Assembly (NCBI GenBank): GCA_014706295.1
Contig: JACSVZ010000007.1
Coordinates: 54,264,975 to 54,328,974, forward strand
DNA: 64,000 nucleotides
Source of the DNA: Lycocorax pyrrhopterus obiensis
Taxonomy: Eukaryota > Chordata > Aves > Passeriformes > Paradisaeidae
Direction: 5' to 3'
Positions 38,796-51,530 of this stretch are shown piece by piece. Below the pieces are notes generated by a model that was not told where the DNA came from, did no database searches, and saw only the letters and a list, made by a program, of their open reading frames with translations. Within the stretch, counting starts at the first letter, position 1. Every line of letters begins with the position of its first letter. The position numbers and the translations under genes are program-made.

Positions 38796-41700
38796 GCGCG
38801 GGGCACGGGAGCCCCCCGAGCGCGGTGCCGCGGGTCGGGCGCTGCGGGGCCGTGCGGGGCGGGTCGGCAGCGGGGAGCGCGGAGCGGGGAGAAGCGCTCC
38901 AGTCGCACGGCCGGCTGCGGAGTAACGGGGGGAGAGGGAGAGGCAGAACGCGCGCCTCTGCCGCCGCTTGTTTCTCCACATGGTTGTTTGTTCGAGTAAA
39001 GGGTGTTGAGGAGAATTCACTGAGAAAAAGGGTTTTCGTTTAAAAAAGCACCACCCGACTCGTTCGGCAGCCGAAAAGGCTGTGTGAAGGAATCCTGATG
39101 AATGAGTACAGCGCGGAGGGAGTTGTTGGTTTGTGGGCTGTGATCGCCTCAGCTATTCGTTTATACAATTTTTTTTTTTCAAGACAACTTTTGAGGCGAG
39201 GAAGCGGCTAACAAAGCACAAGTTTAAGACAATGATGCTTTTGCTTGCAGCCGAGCTGAACTGAACACTGAAATCCTGCGTTTCCCATCAGGTAGCAAAT
39301 GCCACACATACGATTACTTTTACAGAATGAAAGAACCTACTTTGCTCTGTAAATGAGGACTATGTTTCAGTCTGAGAAAGGGGTGTGAGTATTTTCCATC
39401 TGCCAAATGAACATACCGCAAAAATTCTCGTTTCATCTGGGACAGAGCTGTGTTTGTGCATCTCTGAATATGGCTACAGTCGTTCAGGGGAGTTGGGTTA
39501 GCCTGGATGTAGCATTAACCCCTCCAGCCACAATAAGCAATACACAGAGAGAAATTTGTTTCCATTAGTCTTTTCCTGACTGAGATCTTTACTGCAGTTG
39601 TACAGTCAGTACAGCAGTGGAAGCCCTCCTGGCTATAGGTTCACATCTTACAGAAGGATCCAGAGTTGGTGTTCACACCTTCCCTGTACCCTGCCTGGCT
39701 CACGGCACAATGCCTCCTTATGAGTAGCCTGTAAAGGAAGGCGAAGCAGGGAAATTCTGCCTACGCACAACCGGGCTCAAGCCAGTGTTTTCCTTCTCTT
39801 AGTTTTAATGAGCAACAATTTTTTTGCCCAGAAAAGAATCCAGCTCACAGCTCAGGATTTCGATAATTAATACGCCATTTAAAAAACATGTTTTCAGAGT
39901 CAACATTATGATTACAAAGAGAAAACAAGCAAACAGGGAATGACTTGACCTGGTTTCGTCGCTTTCCCGTTCTAGCCTGACAATTTGTCAATCAGGTGGA
40001 ATTTCCTCCAATGTCTTTGGTACATTACTTTAGTAGAAGAAATCATGTACAAATATAGTTACTACTTTCCCTCCCTTCTCACAATGATCTCTTTGTATTA
40101 AGCAACAGGCTTTTGCGTAGATCAGGTACAGCCCCAGAGTGTCACGGGCTGAAATTGCTCCTTCTCTCTCATTTCTGCAATTATGCCCCTGTATTTGAGC
40201 CCATTTAACCATTTCTGTTTTGGAGAGGTTGGTCAGAGAAGCCTTGATCCTATGTCATTCAAGGCAGGAAGAGCTCTGCCAGGACTTCAAGGAGACTAGT
40301 ATCTGCCTCAGCAACAGCCCTTCCATTTGCTCATCAAACATGCACATTCTCTGGAAAATTCTGTAAAATAATCAAGTTTCTGAATTTTCAGTCTTCAAGG
40401 GAAGGCTTTATTGCAAACCCCAGGAAAGCTGCCAACCAATAATATCCAGCTAGAATGAAGTAGACTGATTGATACCAACAGGTCCTTAAAATCTCATCTC
40501 AGTCTTTGTCCCTCTGATTGCAAGTCCTCGGGGTCTGGGGCCACCTCTCCTTCATGGTTTGGAGAGAGCATTACCAGTTCCCTGCAGAGCAGATACCAGT
40601 GCTGGAAGAAGCTGTGGTCCAGCAGGACAATCCCCTTCTCTCATCAGCATGCATTGACTGATCCCACAGGGTTTTACCCTGTAGTGCCCATGTCCCCGTA
40701 GGATTAGGAGAAAATAGCCCAAGCCCAGCTCCTCCATGGAGACCACTGCAGCTTGTGTAAGATGTAACCTGAATTTTCAGCTGAGTTCAGTCTCTGATAT
40801 GCACACACATAGACTGCCTCTGTGCAAATACTTGGTAGACCTCTAGATCCAGAAGGTGAATGTTAATTGATTGGCAGGAAGATTCACAGCCTTGTTAATG
40901 CATATCTGTTTTCAGTGTTAATGACTCATTAAAAAAAAAGCACACTGAATTTTTGGGCTTTTTTGGTTGGGTTTTTTTTTAGTGATTTCTTCATTTCTAG
41001 CTGTGTTGTCCTCACCCTCCATCTTCCCCATTGCTACTGTGGTAGGACATAGTGTTCTCGTATCCTCCGTCTTGGGTTAGGGCAGCTTCCCATGCTTGGA
41101 AATTCAATTGAGGTGACGGAGTTTTAGTTCCTGGAGAAAATCAGCTGCATCTCTGGTGTTAGGTTGTGATATCGTGACACCTGTGGTTGTGCTGTTAATT
41201 GCCAAGAGGGAATATTAATAGCCACTTCATTGTCTTTGTTCTCTTAGGGGTGTCTCTTAGGAGGGTTCTTGTTTGCTTGGTTTTTAAAAATCTTTTACTT
41301 CACTTTTACTACACTTTTGCTTCATTTGCCTTACTAAATTCTCTGCTAAAAGCTCAATATAGTATCGTGTTACAATACTGATAGCACTGTATTCTAATTT
41401 CCCCAAAGTTACAAGGAAATAACTAATTTATCTTTTAAGTAAATACTATTCTATCTGACTGCACATAACCTCTTACCCTACTCTGTTACCTAGAAATGAG
41501 TGATAGACTATCCAGAGTATTCTTTCATGGTGCCAGAAAGACATGAAACATTTTGCAACCCATTTCCCATGACATTTCCATCTGAGAATCATGTACTCTA
41601 TGTTGATGCTCTAAGATGTTTTTTCCCCACTCCCCTACTTGTGGGACTGTGGTTTGAATTCAGGACTATCCAAAAATACCTAGGGAATAGTAGAAAGAAG

Positions 41701-42332
41701 CACAGGAAGCCAATTTTAATCTGTTGCTGATTCCCACGGGTGCTGCAAGGTGAGTGACAATTGTGGCATGAAATACTAGGGATGAGAGAATCATCGTCTT
41801 CCAGAGAAGATCCCAGAAACAAAACCATTTCTTTCTAAAAGCCTTTAGTAAGGGTTGCTCTGAGTTAAAAGGAACAGTATAGTTGTTTGTACGGTGCTGG
41901 CTTCATAAGGTTGTTAAGGGAAATTAAAGCCTATGCAGAATTACTCTGCTCAGCACAGGCGTTTCTGATCCCAAAAGCAAGTTCTCAGATGAGAGAGTAT
42001 TTGCACCGCATATACCAGATGAGATACCTCTAAAACATTTAACAGCTTGTTGAGGCTTCTCTCTAATTTTGATGGGGTGTTTTCCTAATGAGTTCCTCTC
42101 ACATCAATTAGTTGTCGATTCTGATGTTTAAAATAAATCCAAACTTTCTCTTGGCAAACGGTTCCATGAGGGCTCTGTGGAGATTTCCATGATATCGAGG
42201 TCTACCAGCATTCAGAGGAGCTGGCTTAGTCATTCTTCCCATCTGCTCTACTTCTTCCTCTCTCCGCTGCTCTACACATGCTTCCTGGCTGTCTGCTCCC
42301 CTTCCCTATCTCCAAGCATCCTGTCTGGCTGC

Positions 42333-42346
42333 CCCCCCCCCCCTCT
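42333..42346 (+). repeat. Poly-C run in a pyrimidine-rich tract
   Basis: A run of about 13 C residues sits inside a C/T-rich stretch (about 42225-42370). Such runs are prone to sequencing error and slippage. Confidence 0.8.
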
Positions 42347-42663
42347 CCTGCCGTACCCATCCCTTGTGGCATCTTCCATGAGGAAGCTCAGGTAGTTTCG
42401 TGCTGAGATCAAAGAGCTGAAAAAAATTAGCTGCTTTAAAGCACCCAGGAGAAAAGAAAAAGCAAAAGGAAGAATCCACCAAGGAAGCACCCATAGGAGG
42501 CAGCATTGCAAATATAATTTGAAAAAGCTTTGAGTTGAATCACCCCCAAATCATGAGGTTGCTTTAAAAATTGTGGTAGTTAACCACAGGCACATTTTAG
42601 TTATTTTTGCTTCTTCTTTGACCATTTATGAATCTAGTTTTCAGCTCCTTTTTGCCAAGAGGG

Positions 42664-42703
42664 CCAGTTGTTCAACTGTAGTTGGACAACTACAGCAAAC
42701 TGG
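42664..42703. repeat. Nested palindrome
   Basis: An inner CTGTAGTTG-GA-CAACTACAG (42676-42695) is perfectly self-complementary around two central bases. An outer CCAGTT/AACTGG pair (42664-42669 and 42698-42703) extends the symmetry over 40 bases with small mismatched gaps. Confidence 0.85.
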
Positions 42704-42929
42704 AAGTTTGTATGTAGGCATGACGCTCCAGGATCTGGGGATGTAAGAAGAACAGTGGCTCCCCAGTGGCTCATTGTGGAACACCAGGAGTCAAGGAGGC
42801 TGAGTTAGAGTCATCTGCCAGCACCGGCCCTTTGCAAGCCTGTGTTTTGTTGTGTTGGGAGTGCACAGATGAGCGTCTGAGAAATTCCCCAGGGTGATAT
42901 TTACCCCAATAGCTTCTTTGGAGCAGGAA

Positions 42930-43200
42930 CAGTAAAAACTGCAGCTCACCGCGAAGTTAGCGCGGTCTGGAAATAGCAGCCTCCTACCCCTTTTCACTCT
43001 CCCAAACTACGTGCTGTGTCTCATGCTGAAATGCCTCAGCTCCTCCACTTCGAGAGTCGTTTCATCTCGCTGCTTCCTGAGAGAGATCGACATCTTCTGT
43101 GGAGCACACGCTGCCGAGGAGAGGAAGGCAGCTTTGGCCTGTGGAGAGCAGAACTCAAGTACTGCGTGGGTGGCCAAAGACAAGAGCTTCTGAAACGAGG
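42930..43200. other. CpG-enriched patch inside the presumed first intron
   Basis: A cluster of CpGs (ACCGCGAAGTTAGCGCGGTC, then CTTCGAGAGTCGTTTCATCT) stands out from CpG-poor surroundings. A short ATG-started frame of about 67 codons runs 43016-43219 with no recognisable relatives. An alternative first exon or intronic enhancer is possible. Confidence 0.3.
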
Positions 43201-46200
43201 GAACAGAACAGATCTCTAATCTCCAGACTCTGACACATATCGCACTTTTCTCAGTCGCTTAGGAAAGAGATTTGCATCCAAAAAGAAGTGGGAGGTTTAA
43301 ATAGGAGTTCATACATTTATCTTCTGTGGTCCATGCGGTGATTTACATTTTGCTAGTCCCATGGAATCCACAACGCTTCATAAAGGGCATCCATTACAAA
43401 CGTGCAACCGAGGGAAACAGACCCTGTCCGAGTTCCTACCTGCATTGTGCAAAAGCTGAGCTGAGTAGTAGTCAGGGAAACTGGAGGCTGTGGGGTGTCA
43501 CTGAGGTAAGTGCTTGTTTTGGGTTGTGCCAAGATGCTGAAGTTATTGTCCCACCTTCAGCAGAGTACTGGGTTCAGTCTGGCCTGTGGGTGGCCCAGGC
43601 CACCTGTGTGGTTCTCAGCCATAGTTCCATCTGCCTAGGACTTACAGAAGACTGAGACACAGAAGAGTTGGATCCACAGAAGCACCTGGCCATGGAAAAT
43701 GCCAGCTGACATTCCTTGCAGGCATGTGCACCTTCTTCTGCTGTGTGAGCAGCCCCTTCATGGCTTCATCCACCACCACAGCTTTAGCTCTGCCATAGAT
43801 TGCCCACTCCTCCACCCTGGCTGACCTGACAGCCTGCTCTGCTGCAGCAGAGTGGCCCAAATAAGGCACCCTTTCTTCTTCTGGGTGGAAAAATCTCCTT
43901 TGACCTGTTTGTTTATTGGGACTTGCTGAGCAGGGTTTCCTGTGACCCATCGAAATTTTCCGCTCTGCAAAACGCAAGCAGCTGACCATGGCTTCTCCCA
44001 CCTAATGCCATTCTTATGCACGCCCTGTCCCAATTTTCCTTGTAATCAATAGCAGGGGTTTCTTTTTGTAGCACACACAAAGACTCAACTCCTTGAATGA
44101 AGCAAAGTTTGCATTTATGCAGAGGCTGTGGAGGGGTGAGGTGGGGCCCGGGTGCCCAAGGCTGAACTCCTGGTTTGTTTGCGGCGGTGTCTGAATCAGT
44201 GGGAGCCGTGCGTGTGCTGCGATTGCACGGGCGGGCACCCGGAGCTCTGTCCTTGCAGGGCTGCGTGGGGGGCGTCTGTCCAGCACAATTTAACCACAGG
44301 GCTGGAAAAGCCCTTGGGATTGTCCCACTGAAATAAGGAGGGGAGGGCTCCTGTTTCTGCCGTGCCAGAAAAATGATAGATTTGTACGTGTAGCAGTGGT
44401 TCAAGGCCAGTTTCTGCCTCCTATCTACACTTTGTTAGAAGGTGCGCCTTCAATGTGGTATTGTTAGGCTGTTATCATAATATTTCCATGACTGCTCAGT
44501 GGGAAATGATTACTTTGGAAAGCCTGGGAAGGGAAGAGGGTGTCCTGCAGCCCCTGCTAATCTAGCAGCAGCCCTGGCATCCTGAGGTCAGTTCTCACTT
44601 TGCCCACCCAGTTGTCTCCAGCACTGAGGCAGCTCAGGGAGAAGGGGTGATGTTTTCAGAGTAGGAGGAATCTCTAAATAGAAGTGCCCTGGTTTTGGAG
44701 GTGCTGCTGCCTGCTGGGGAAGAGCTTGGGGCTTGGAGCCTCTGAAACATGCTCCTTTATCAAGTGGATGATCTATGGGCTGCTAGGATTGAAACCTGTG
44801 GCCAGTTCCTATTTCTGTTTTTCCTGATAAAGCACACTTGCTTTAAAAACATCTACTTTGCAATTCACAGTGGATTTATCCCTAGGAGAGGCCTCTGCAG
44901 CTGTGCCTGTGGAGTCCTCTCCCTACATGGAGAGCAGACTCAGGAGAGACAGCCAGGCTGGGCTTCCCATTCACCCCAGCTGACCGGAGCTGCTGCCCAA
45001 TATCCTGCTTCTGCTCCAGTGCTAGTTCTCCTGTGGGTGGTGAGACCACTCCACTGGGACAGGCTGTGTCCTCAGGTTGGGGAAGCTCCAAAAATGCAGT
45101 GTATTCCACATGCTTTCCAAAGTGGGAGAGAAACCCAGAGAGCACCTTTCAGTGCCTGGGTTTCTGACCCATGCCACCAGCACGGGTGGAAGTTCATCAC
45201 CTTGTGTGAGCTGAGGGCCCTTGGTCTGGGCAAAGGGGCCGCCACTGAAGCATTCCTTGGTCTCACTGGTGAAAACTTATGAAATCTTAGGATTCCCTTG
45301 CTCGATGCTATGGCTCCTAAAGAGGCAAGACATGACCAGTTCATTGGAGTAGTCCCTAAATTAATCGTTCTTTGCTGGGATCTATAGCCAGGTTCTGCAA
45401 GCCCAGACGAGGGATGGCCAGGTAGTACCACTGGTCTCAGACTTGAGACTTGACTTGACCCCTGTTCATGACAGTACAGCTGTGTTGGTGCTGCTGCAGC
45501 CTGAGAAGAAGCTGGTTATCAAGCTGAGGCAAAGGAGGGCAAATTATTTTGGCAGAGGAAGAGGGTGCATCGAGCAAATGGGCTTCAGGCTGGAAAGCAG
45601 CAAAGGTGGGTAAAAATAAAAAGGGACAGGGACAAGGAGAGATACCCAGAGAAAGGCTTTACTTGGGTGATTTCCAGATGGTTTCCATTGCAGTTTCAGA
45701 GCAGTAAAAGCTCTTTGCGTGGTCTCGGTAGCTGTGCCTTATTTTTAAAAGATTAAGCAGTATCACAGAAGGAAGGGGTTTAGTTTATGTTTCCTCTGTT
45801 GTCAGCCAAAGAAGGTAATCACGTCTGTTAGGTAGGTAAAGTGAGTATTTTCTCTTGAGAGAGTAAATGCATTCTGGTATTTTTGTACACTGGAAACACC
45901 GAACTCTACAACAGTCCTGACTGGAAAGAAGTTTTTCTGGTTTTAAATGTGGCTGTGGTACTGAGAGAAGGGACATTTTCCATGCCGCAGTCCTGAAGTG
46001 ATTTTCGTTTTTTATTGCAGGTTTCAAGTAGCTGAGCACCAGGGGCTGACATCCCCTGTCCAACACTGCATGCACCATAGGACAGAGTTGCCCAAAACAC
46101 CAGAGAGGGGATTTGGCTTGTGTCAGTTACATCCAGAAGTCCTTTGCTGAGGCTGGAAAGCAATGGTTGTGGGTTTAATTAATTCACTACTGCACGGATC

Positions 46201-47415
46201 CTTGTATACCACTAACCAGTCATCTGAAGATAACTCTAAATAGAAAGTGGCCTGGCTTGGATTCCAGCCAGGGACCATGTGGTGCCTGGTTCCTTATCTC
46301 TTAACACCCTTTTGTCTCTCATTGACAGGTGACTCAGTGTAATAATTGTTCTTATTACATCCAGTCTTTTCTGAAGGAGACATTGAAGGTAGACAAGTTC
46401 GAGCTGAATTTTCATAGGTTTAATAACAGCGGCTTTGTAATGGGTGGTGGGATAAAAATCTTCTTCCCAGAGCATTGGATCGTATGGTATCAGACGCTCC
46501 CTTGTTTTTATAAGAGACAAGCATTGAGTCTAGTCATGTATTTTTAAGGGACAAAACATTAGCCTCTCTGAAGTTGGTTTGGTCATTGGTTAGGAAGGAA
46601 AATTGCCAGACAAGAATTAAACCTTCTGAATTGAATCCTGGGGACGGAGAAGTGATTTCCTGCTTCCCTAATTTTCAATAAGTGTGGCCTGTGGCATGAG
46701 AAGAAACTCCAGAATGCAATACACAGTTTTTCCTCTGTCACTGTTTTTGAATAAAATCAGTGTGCAGTTAATCCAGTGTTATAAATCTTGGTAGGAAGGT
46801 TTCCAGAGCAGGTAGATTTGTTTAATCATTTGGGCTGGACTCCAAACCACTGGAGGATATAAAACATATACACTAGTGCCATTCACTTCACTGAAAACAC
46901 CTTTTTCCCATCCAAGGATATAGCTGTGGCTGGCACGAATATGTATTTGGAAAGCTGTAGGGCTAAACAAATTTCTCAGAAAATCATCTCTGGCCTAGAT
47001 ACTGACTATATTTACGCACTGTAACTCCTGAGGCTCATCAGCTAAGGCTTTCTGACAGAGAAGTCATCAGAAATCAGTGATTCACACTTTGAAATGGTGG
47101 GATCCTCACTCTGCTCAGCAGTCTCCCTGTCCTCATACCAGTCAAAGTATTACCTTCAAATTGGAGTAGATATTTCAAAAAATCACTTCCCTTGTGACTT
47201 CTGAAAGAACCGTGTGGTAATGCAATGTTAACGGATCCTTCCTCGAGCGTGTGTTGTCTTCTTTGTGTCTTGATCAGTAGAACTGTGTCTCACTAAACAA
47301 ACTGATCCTGCCAAATAAGGGAATACCTTTTTATTTTTCCAATTTTCCAGCTATCAATACAATTTCTGTATGGGAGGATTTCCGAGTGTCCCAGTTTCAG
47401 CAGTTCTTGTGTAAT

Positions 47416-47817
47416 TCACACAAAGAAATAAGGTTCATCACAAAGAGTCGGATAGTGAGGTGTTTCAGCTGAGAGCTTTAGGTGGCTTTGGTACATTAAT
47501 TGCCTCAGTAATTCACAAGGTGCTCTATGAGCTTGGTCCTTAGCGAGATCAAATCCCATCTCGCACAGGAAATGATACAGACCTTCACAGTGGGAGTTTT
47601 CTGCAGCAAGCTTTCGGCAGAACTCTCTCACACCAGTGCCTGCCAGCAGTGTCCCTTTGGTCACAAGCTCTGACTCTGCTGTATTGTCTCTTCCAGGCAC
47701 TTCTAGGATTTGACTGAGTTTGCACGACACTTCATCAGCGACGCAGACGCCTGCAGCAAGGACAGCTTTTGGAAGTGACACCCGTTGATGTGATTGAAGG
47801 TAACGTGCTCTCTTCTG
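47416..47817 (-). other. Unexplained minus-strand open frame, possible last exon or gene relic
   Basis: Reading leftward, the frame is open from just after a stop at 47818-47820 to a stop just below 47419, about 133 codons. It has no ATG near its start, so it would have to be an internal or terminal exon. The product looks protein-like: mixed helical character, six or seven cysteines, a segment FCRKLAAENSHCEGLYHFLC and an ending EPYFFV. It has more CpGs than its surroundings. On the same strand an AATAAA lies about 80 bases past the stop, near 47330. A CAG after a pyrimidine-rich tract near 47890 (minus strand) could be an acceptor, but the sequence from it does not stay open in this frame. 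I do not recognise the family. It may be a relic, an exon of an antisense gene, or chance. Confidence 0.25.
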
Positions 47818-50800
47818 TCATTGCCCTGTACTTGCTGCTTGTCCTGCACAGAGCCTCATGCTCTGGCCCGGTGTCCCCTTTGCTGCCTGTCCTGGCTGGG
47901 CAGGTGAGAGCAGGATCAGGCCTCAGTTCAGTGCATGTCTGAGAATCCCCCGGACTGATCCTTGCTTCAGGTAATAGCTCTTCCTAAACATGGCTCAGCT
48001 TGTCCCGTAAAGCGTGTTTGTGCCCCTGTCCTTAAGGAAATACTTCCTTGCATCACACAACCTGCCTGTTTTCTATAAGTGCTGCACATTTCTGAGTCCT
48101 GAAGCTGGTCTTCATTCAGATACTGTTTTTCCCCCATGAATTTCACAGGTCAGTTTTGCCCTCGGTTCAAAACCTAAAATAGAAATGTGTGCATTGTTCC
48201 TGAGTCCTTTCTCATGGGAGGTGGTTTAGCACTTGTCAGGCTATATGTTGCTCTGTATGTAATTGACCTTGTTAGTGCCATCACGAGCAGCAGAAAGTGG
48301 TCTGTGCTTTTGCTCCATGCCTCTGGAAGAAGATCAGCATAGTGTGGTCCCGCGACTGTAGCACTTCAGCACTGCATTTAAGATAATCTTCTCTAAATGT
48401 AGTGTTCTCACAGAAATGCAAGAACAGATTTTGCTTCCCCCCCGCCCCTCCCCAGTTGTTACATTTGTGCTTAATTAAACCTAGGGGAAGTAATGTATCT
48501 CTTAATTCACTGACACAAGAATTTTAAGGTTCAGAGTAGATGACTCATCCACCAGAACAGAATTTTTCCTTTGTTTGTAAATGCTATTTATTGCCTTGTT
48601 TTGCATCACTATGGCTACTGTATGTCATTGGTGATACCAGCATCTACCGTACATAAAATGAATGCAAGAATGAATTAAAGAGATGTACTTCTTACAGTTG
48701 TTTGTATCAGCCACTTTTCTATTGTATGTCATATCTCATATAAGCAACACTAAAAGTGGCATAATATTTTCCATCAACACTGGCTGAAAAGTAAAAAATT
48801 CTCCTGTACGTAAATCTTACCACAGTTTAAAAAGCCCTAAGCAGCACCACCAAGCCCGTTGTTCAGATTATATGGCTTTGTAAACAACTCAGTGATGTCC
48901 TACAGGTGATTCTGAAGTTTCAGTGAACTGATTTGCAGTGGCATTCTCAATTATTTTACATCTAGTTATTTTTTGTGTTAAAGACCTAGTTAAGCTTGTT
49001 AGAAACATCACTGCTTTCACAGCCCATATAGATTCTTCTGCTTTCCTTCACTGTTTCGAAGTGGAGACTGGGAATAATTAATCTATTCCAGTTAAAGCCT
49101 AATTATTTTGCCAATTGCGTGGCCCCATGTTCTATTCTGAAACACATCAATTACAATCACTTCTGCCATCCTATTCAATCAAAGCCTTAAGTTGCACAGA
49201 TTTTCTGAAATGGCCTGGGCTTGAACAGCTTGGGAGCCGATTCACTGAGGCATCTGCTGTAACACTGGCAGGACTGTCACCATTTTTCTAGCCCGAATCA
49301 TTTGTCTTTGTCAGTTACAAATAATCTGCAGGGTATAATGTGGTCTTAGGGAAGCACGGAGCCCATTATTGCTCAATAATAGAATTTCGTGAGGTCTTAA
49401 CATCTTGGAGCTCATATGACACGTTTGACAGTGCATGTGTGGATGTATATCTCTAATTTCCCATGGAACAAGGACAGAGAAATATTTTAAATGTTTGCTA
49501 TGTATTGAATGGCTGCTGAAATAAACCAGCCAGCTATAAGTGATTGCAGGAGTCTGCTGCTGGCTAGCAGGGACCCACCCTCAGGACACACAGCAGTGGG
49601 GCATGGCTTATCTGTGGTTGCCTAGACCAAGACTTCATAAAAGCCCCACACAAAGCCTCCGAGATTATTTCCATCTAGACACACACTTTCTCATTTCCTT
49701 TTCCCTGCAATCCAGGCATGGGGCGCTGAACCCCAAAAAGGATGCCAAAAGAAAGATGTTCCTCTTGGACATGCTCAGAGTGGTGGGCCCGGTGCTCTTC
49801 CGGGCTCACAGCTGGGTCTGGCTAACACAGGGTGTGAAAGTCCTGCAGAACAACTCTTGCCAAAGAGTTGGGCTGGGAGAGCATGGTCCTGCTATTGCCT
49901 AGTGTGGTCATTCCCAGAGGGGCAGCAGGAGGGGTGAAAAGGTTCCCTCTGGGAACAAGGAAGAGACTGAGACCAGAGTGGGGAAAAAAGGCAATAGTGG
50001 AATGAGCACCAGGGGTGGTCAGAGGGAGGAGATATCAGAGGGAGTGCTACTTTCCTTTTGGTCCAGGGGCACATCTCTGTTCTTTTAAGTGCTGTCTCAG
50101 GTGGCAGGAACAGCTGGCAGAGCAGGGCCCACAGTCACCACTGTTGGAAGGAGTCTCCCATATCCAGGTCACCGCTCCCTCAGTGCTGTTGTCCACAGGT
50201 GCCCAGTGGTACGGCCTGCTGGATGCTGCGGGAATAAAAGCATGTGTCCAGAATATCTATGTATGTTATTGATTAGGTGGTTTGTGCTGTCCCTGGGGAG
50301 TGACACAGGTCCAAGCGAGGTCCGGGAGCTCAAAACACTCTTCCTAGCAGGCAGAATCTGTCCCTCTTCTACTGTACCATGGCTCTGTGAGGGTTCAGGC
50401 TGTGTAATCTCAGACTGGGGGTTTGGTTCAGCCTTTTGCTGGGTTTCAGAGCCTGGTTCTGCTCTCCTGTTCTGTGTATGTACCAGGAAGCGTGTGAATT
50501 AATTTAGTGTTGGTTGGGTCCAAGGCTGACCCTTCAGGGCTTTTCTCTAAGGTGACGGATGCCTACAGGCTTGAGTCCTGGTCCACGGCTGAGCTCAAGT
50601 GTCCCATGGTTCTGCCATGCTTTTCCTTCGATGTCATGCAGTGGGAGTGAAAGTCTCTGCACTGTGATGCTGCTCCGTGCTACAGCTAATTAAAGTCATT
50701 GTGAAGGGTTTCGTAGTAATTGCAGATATTGTAAAATTTAGTTCTGTGGGGTAATTGGTAATGTAAGCCTGAAACAAGCTATCCTTAAGATGTTTTAGTT

Positions 50801-51384
50801 GGCATTTCTCAGTGGGTGCAGCCTTTACAAAGAAGGCTTTTGTGTGTGCAGCAGGGCCAGAATTAATGGCAGCATTTAGTTGTGCCTAAAGGAGTGTTTG
50901 CTGTGGCAGGTGGCAGGGCAGCCTAATGGATGATGCCTACATTCTGCGTGCTGCAGGAGGCTCCAGCAGCCACCAACTGCACTACCTGATGAGTGCCAGC
51001 TAAAGAGAGTGAAAGCCCCATGCCAAATCTCTCCAGGGCTGATGTATTAACATTTAAAATGGCCCCTTCAGCTCAGAGTGGGTCAGGCTCTGTTTGCTCC
51101 TACACTCTTCATATGCATTCTGGAGATTTCAGGCATCCTCAGATTTTTCAGTGGAATGCTGTATCTATAAATGGCAGATGTGAGGAAAATCCCAATGCCA
51201 CAGAGACGTGCAGCTGCCCGGCCGCAGGCTGGGCTGAGCTCTGCAGCGAGGGCTGCAGCCGGCTCCGTCTCTGCTCTGCAGTGCTGCAATGCCCGGCAGA
51301 ACCAGGCCAGCTCCAGGGCCAGCACTGGAGTGCCTTGGGTGCCAAATGGCACAGGGTGATGCTTACTGGGCACATCAGCAGCTT

Positions 51385-51530
51385 AGGTTCCTAAGTCCCT
51401 GATTTAAATGAGATTTAGGTGCCAAACAGTCCCCGATGCAATTGGAAGTCCCACTCAACACCTCCCCGAACACTCAGGCAAGTAAAGACTACTGAAAATC
51501 TGGTCCTTAGACACCAATACAGCTGGTGTG
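51385..51530 (+). repeat. Ancient DNA-transposon-like repeat relic
   Basis: 'cctaagtccctgatttaaat' and 'gagatttaggtgccaaac' come at one end. The other end has 'ctactgaaaatctggtcctt'. This recalls an old sauropsid palindromic element built around 'tttaggtgcc' and 'tgaaaatcaggcc' words. It is strongly eroded and lies in the presumed first intron, about 0.5 kb before coding exon A. Confidence 0.4.

Larger units (their letters stand above)
37840..39120 (+). promoter_or_regulatory. Large CpG island, presumed promoter of the LBH-family gene
   Basis: CpG dinucleotides are dense from about 37840 to 39120, while the flanks are CpG-poor and close to 40-45% GC. The island has many GC-box-like GGGCGG and CCCGCC motifs and at least two good + strand splice donors, at 38477 (CCG|GTGAGC) and 38560 (CCT|GTGAGT). 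The first supported coding exon downstream is at 52004, so a 5' non-coding or short coding exon here is the simplest model. Long open frames on both strands are expected in such GC-rich, stop-poor DNA and are not taken as genes. Linkage to the gene is inferred. Confidence 0.7.

Noticed and set aside
44749..45282. 177-codon plus-strand frame in the presumed intron
   Set aside because: Begins with an unremarkable hydrophobic stretch, then loses any pattern. No family likeness and no splice structure.
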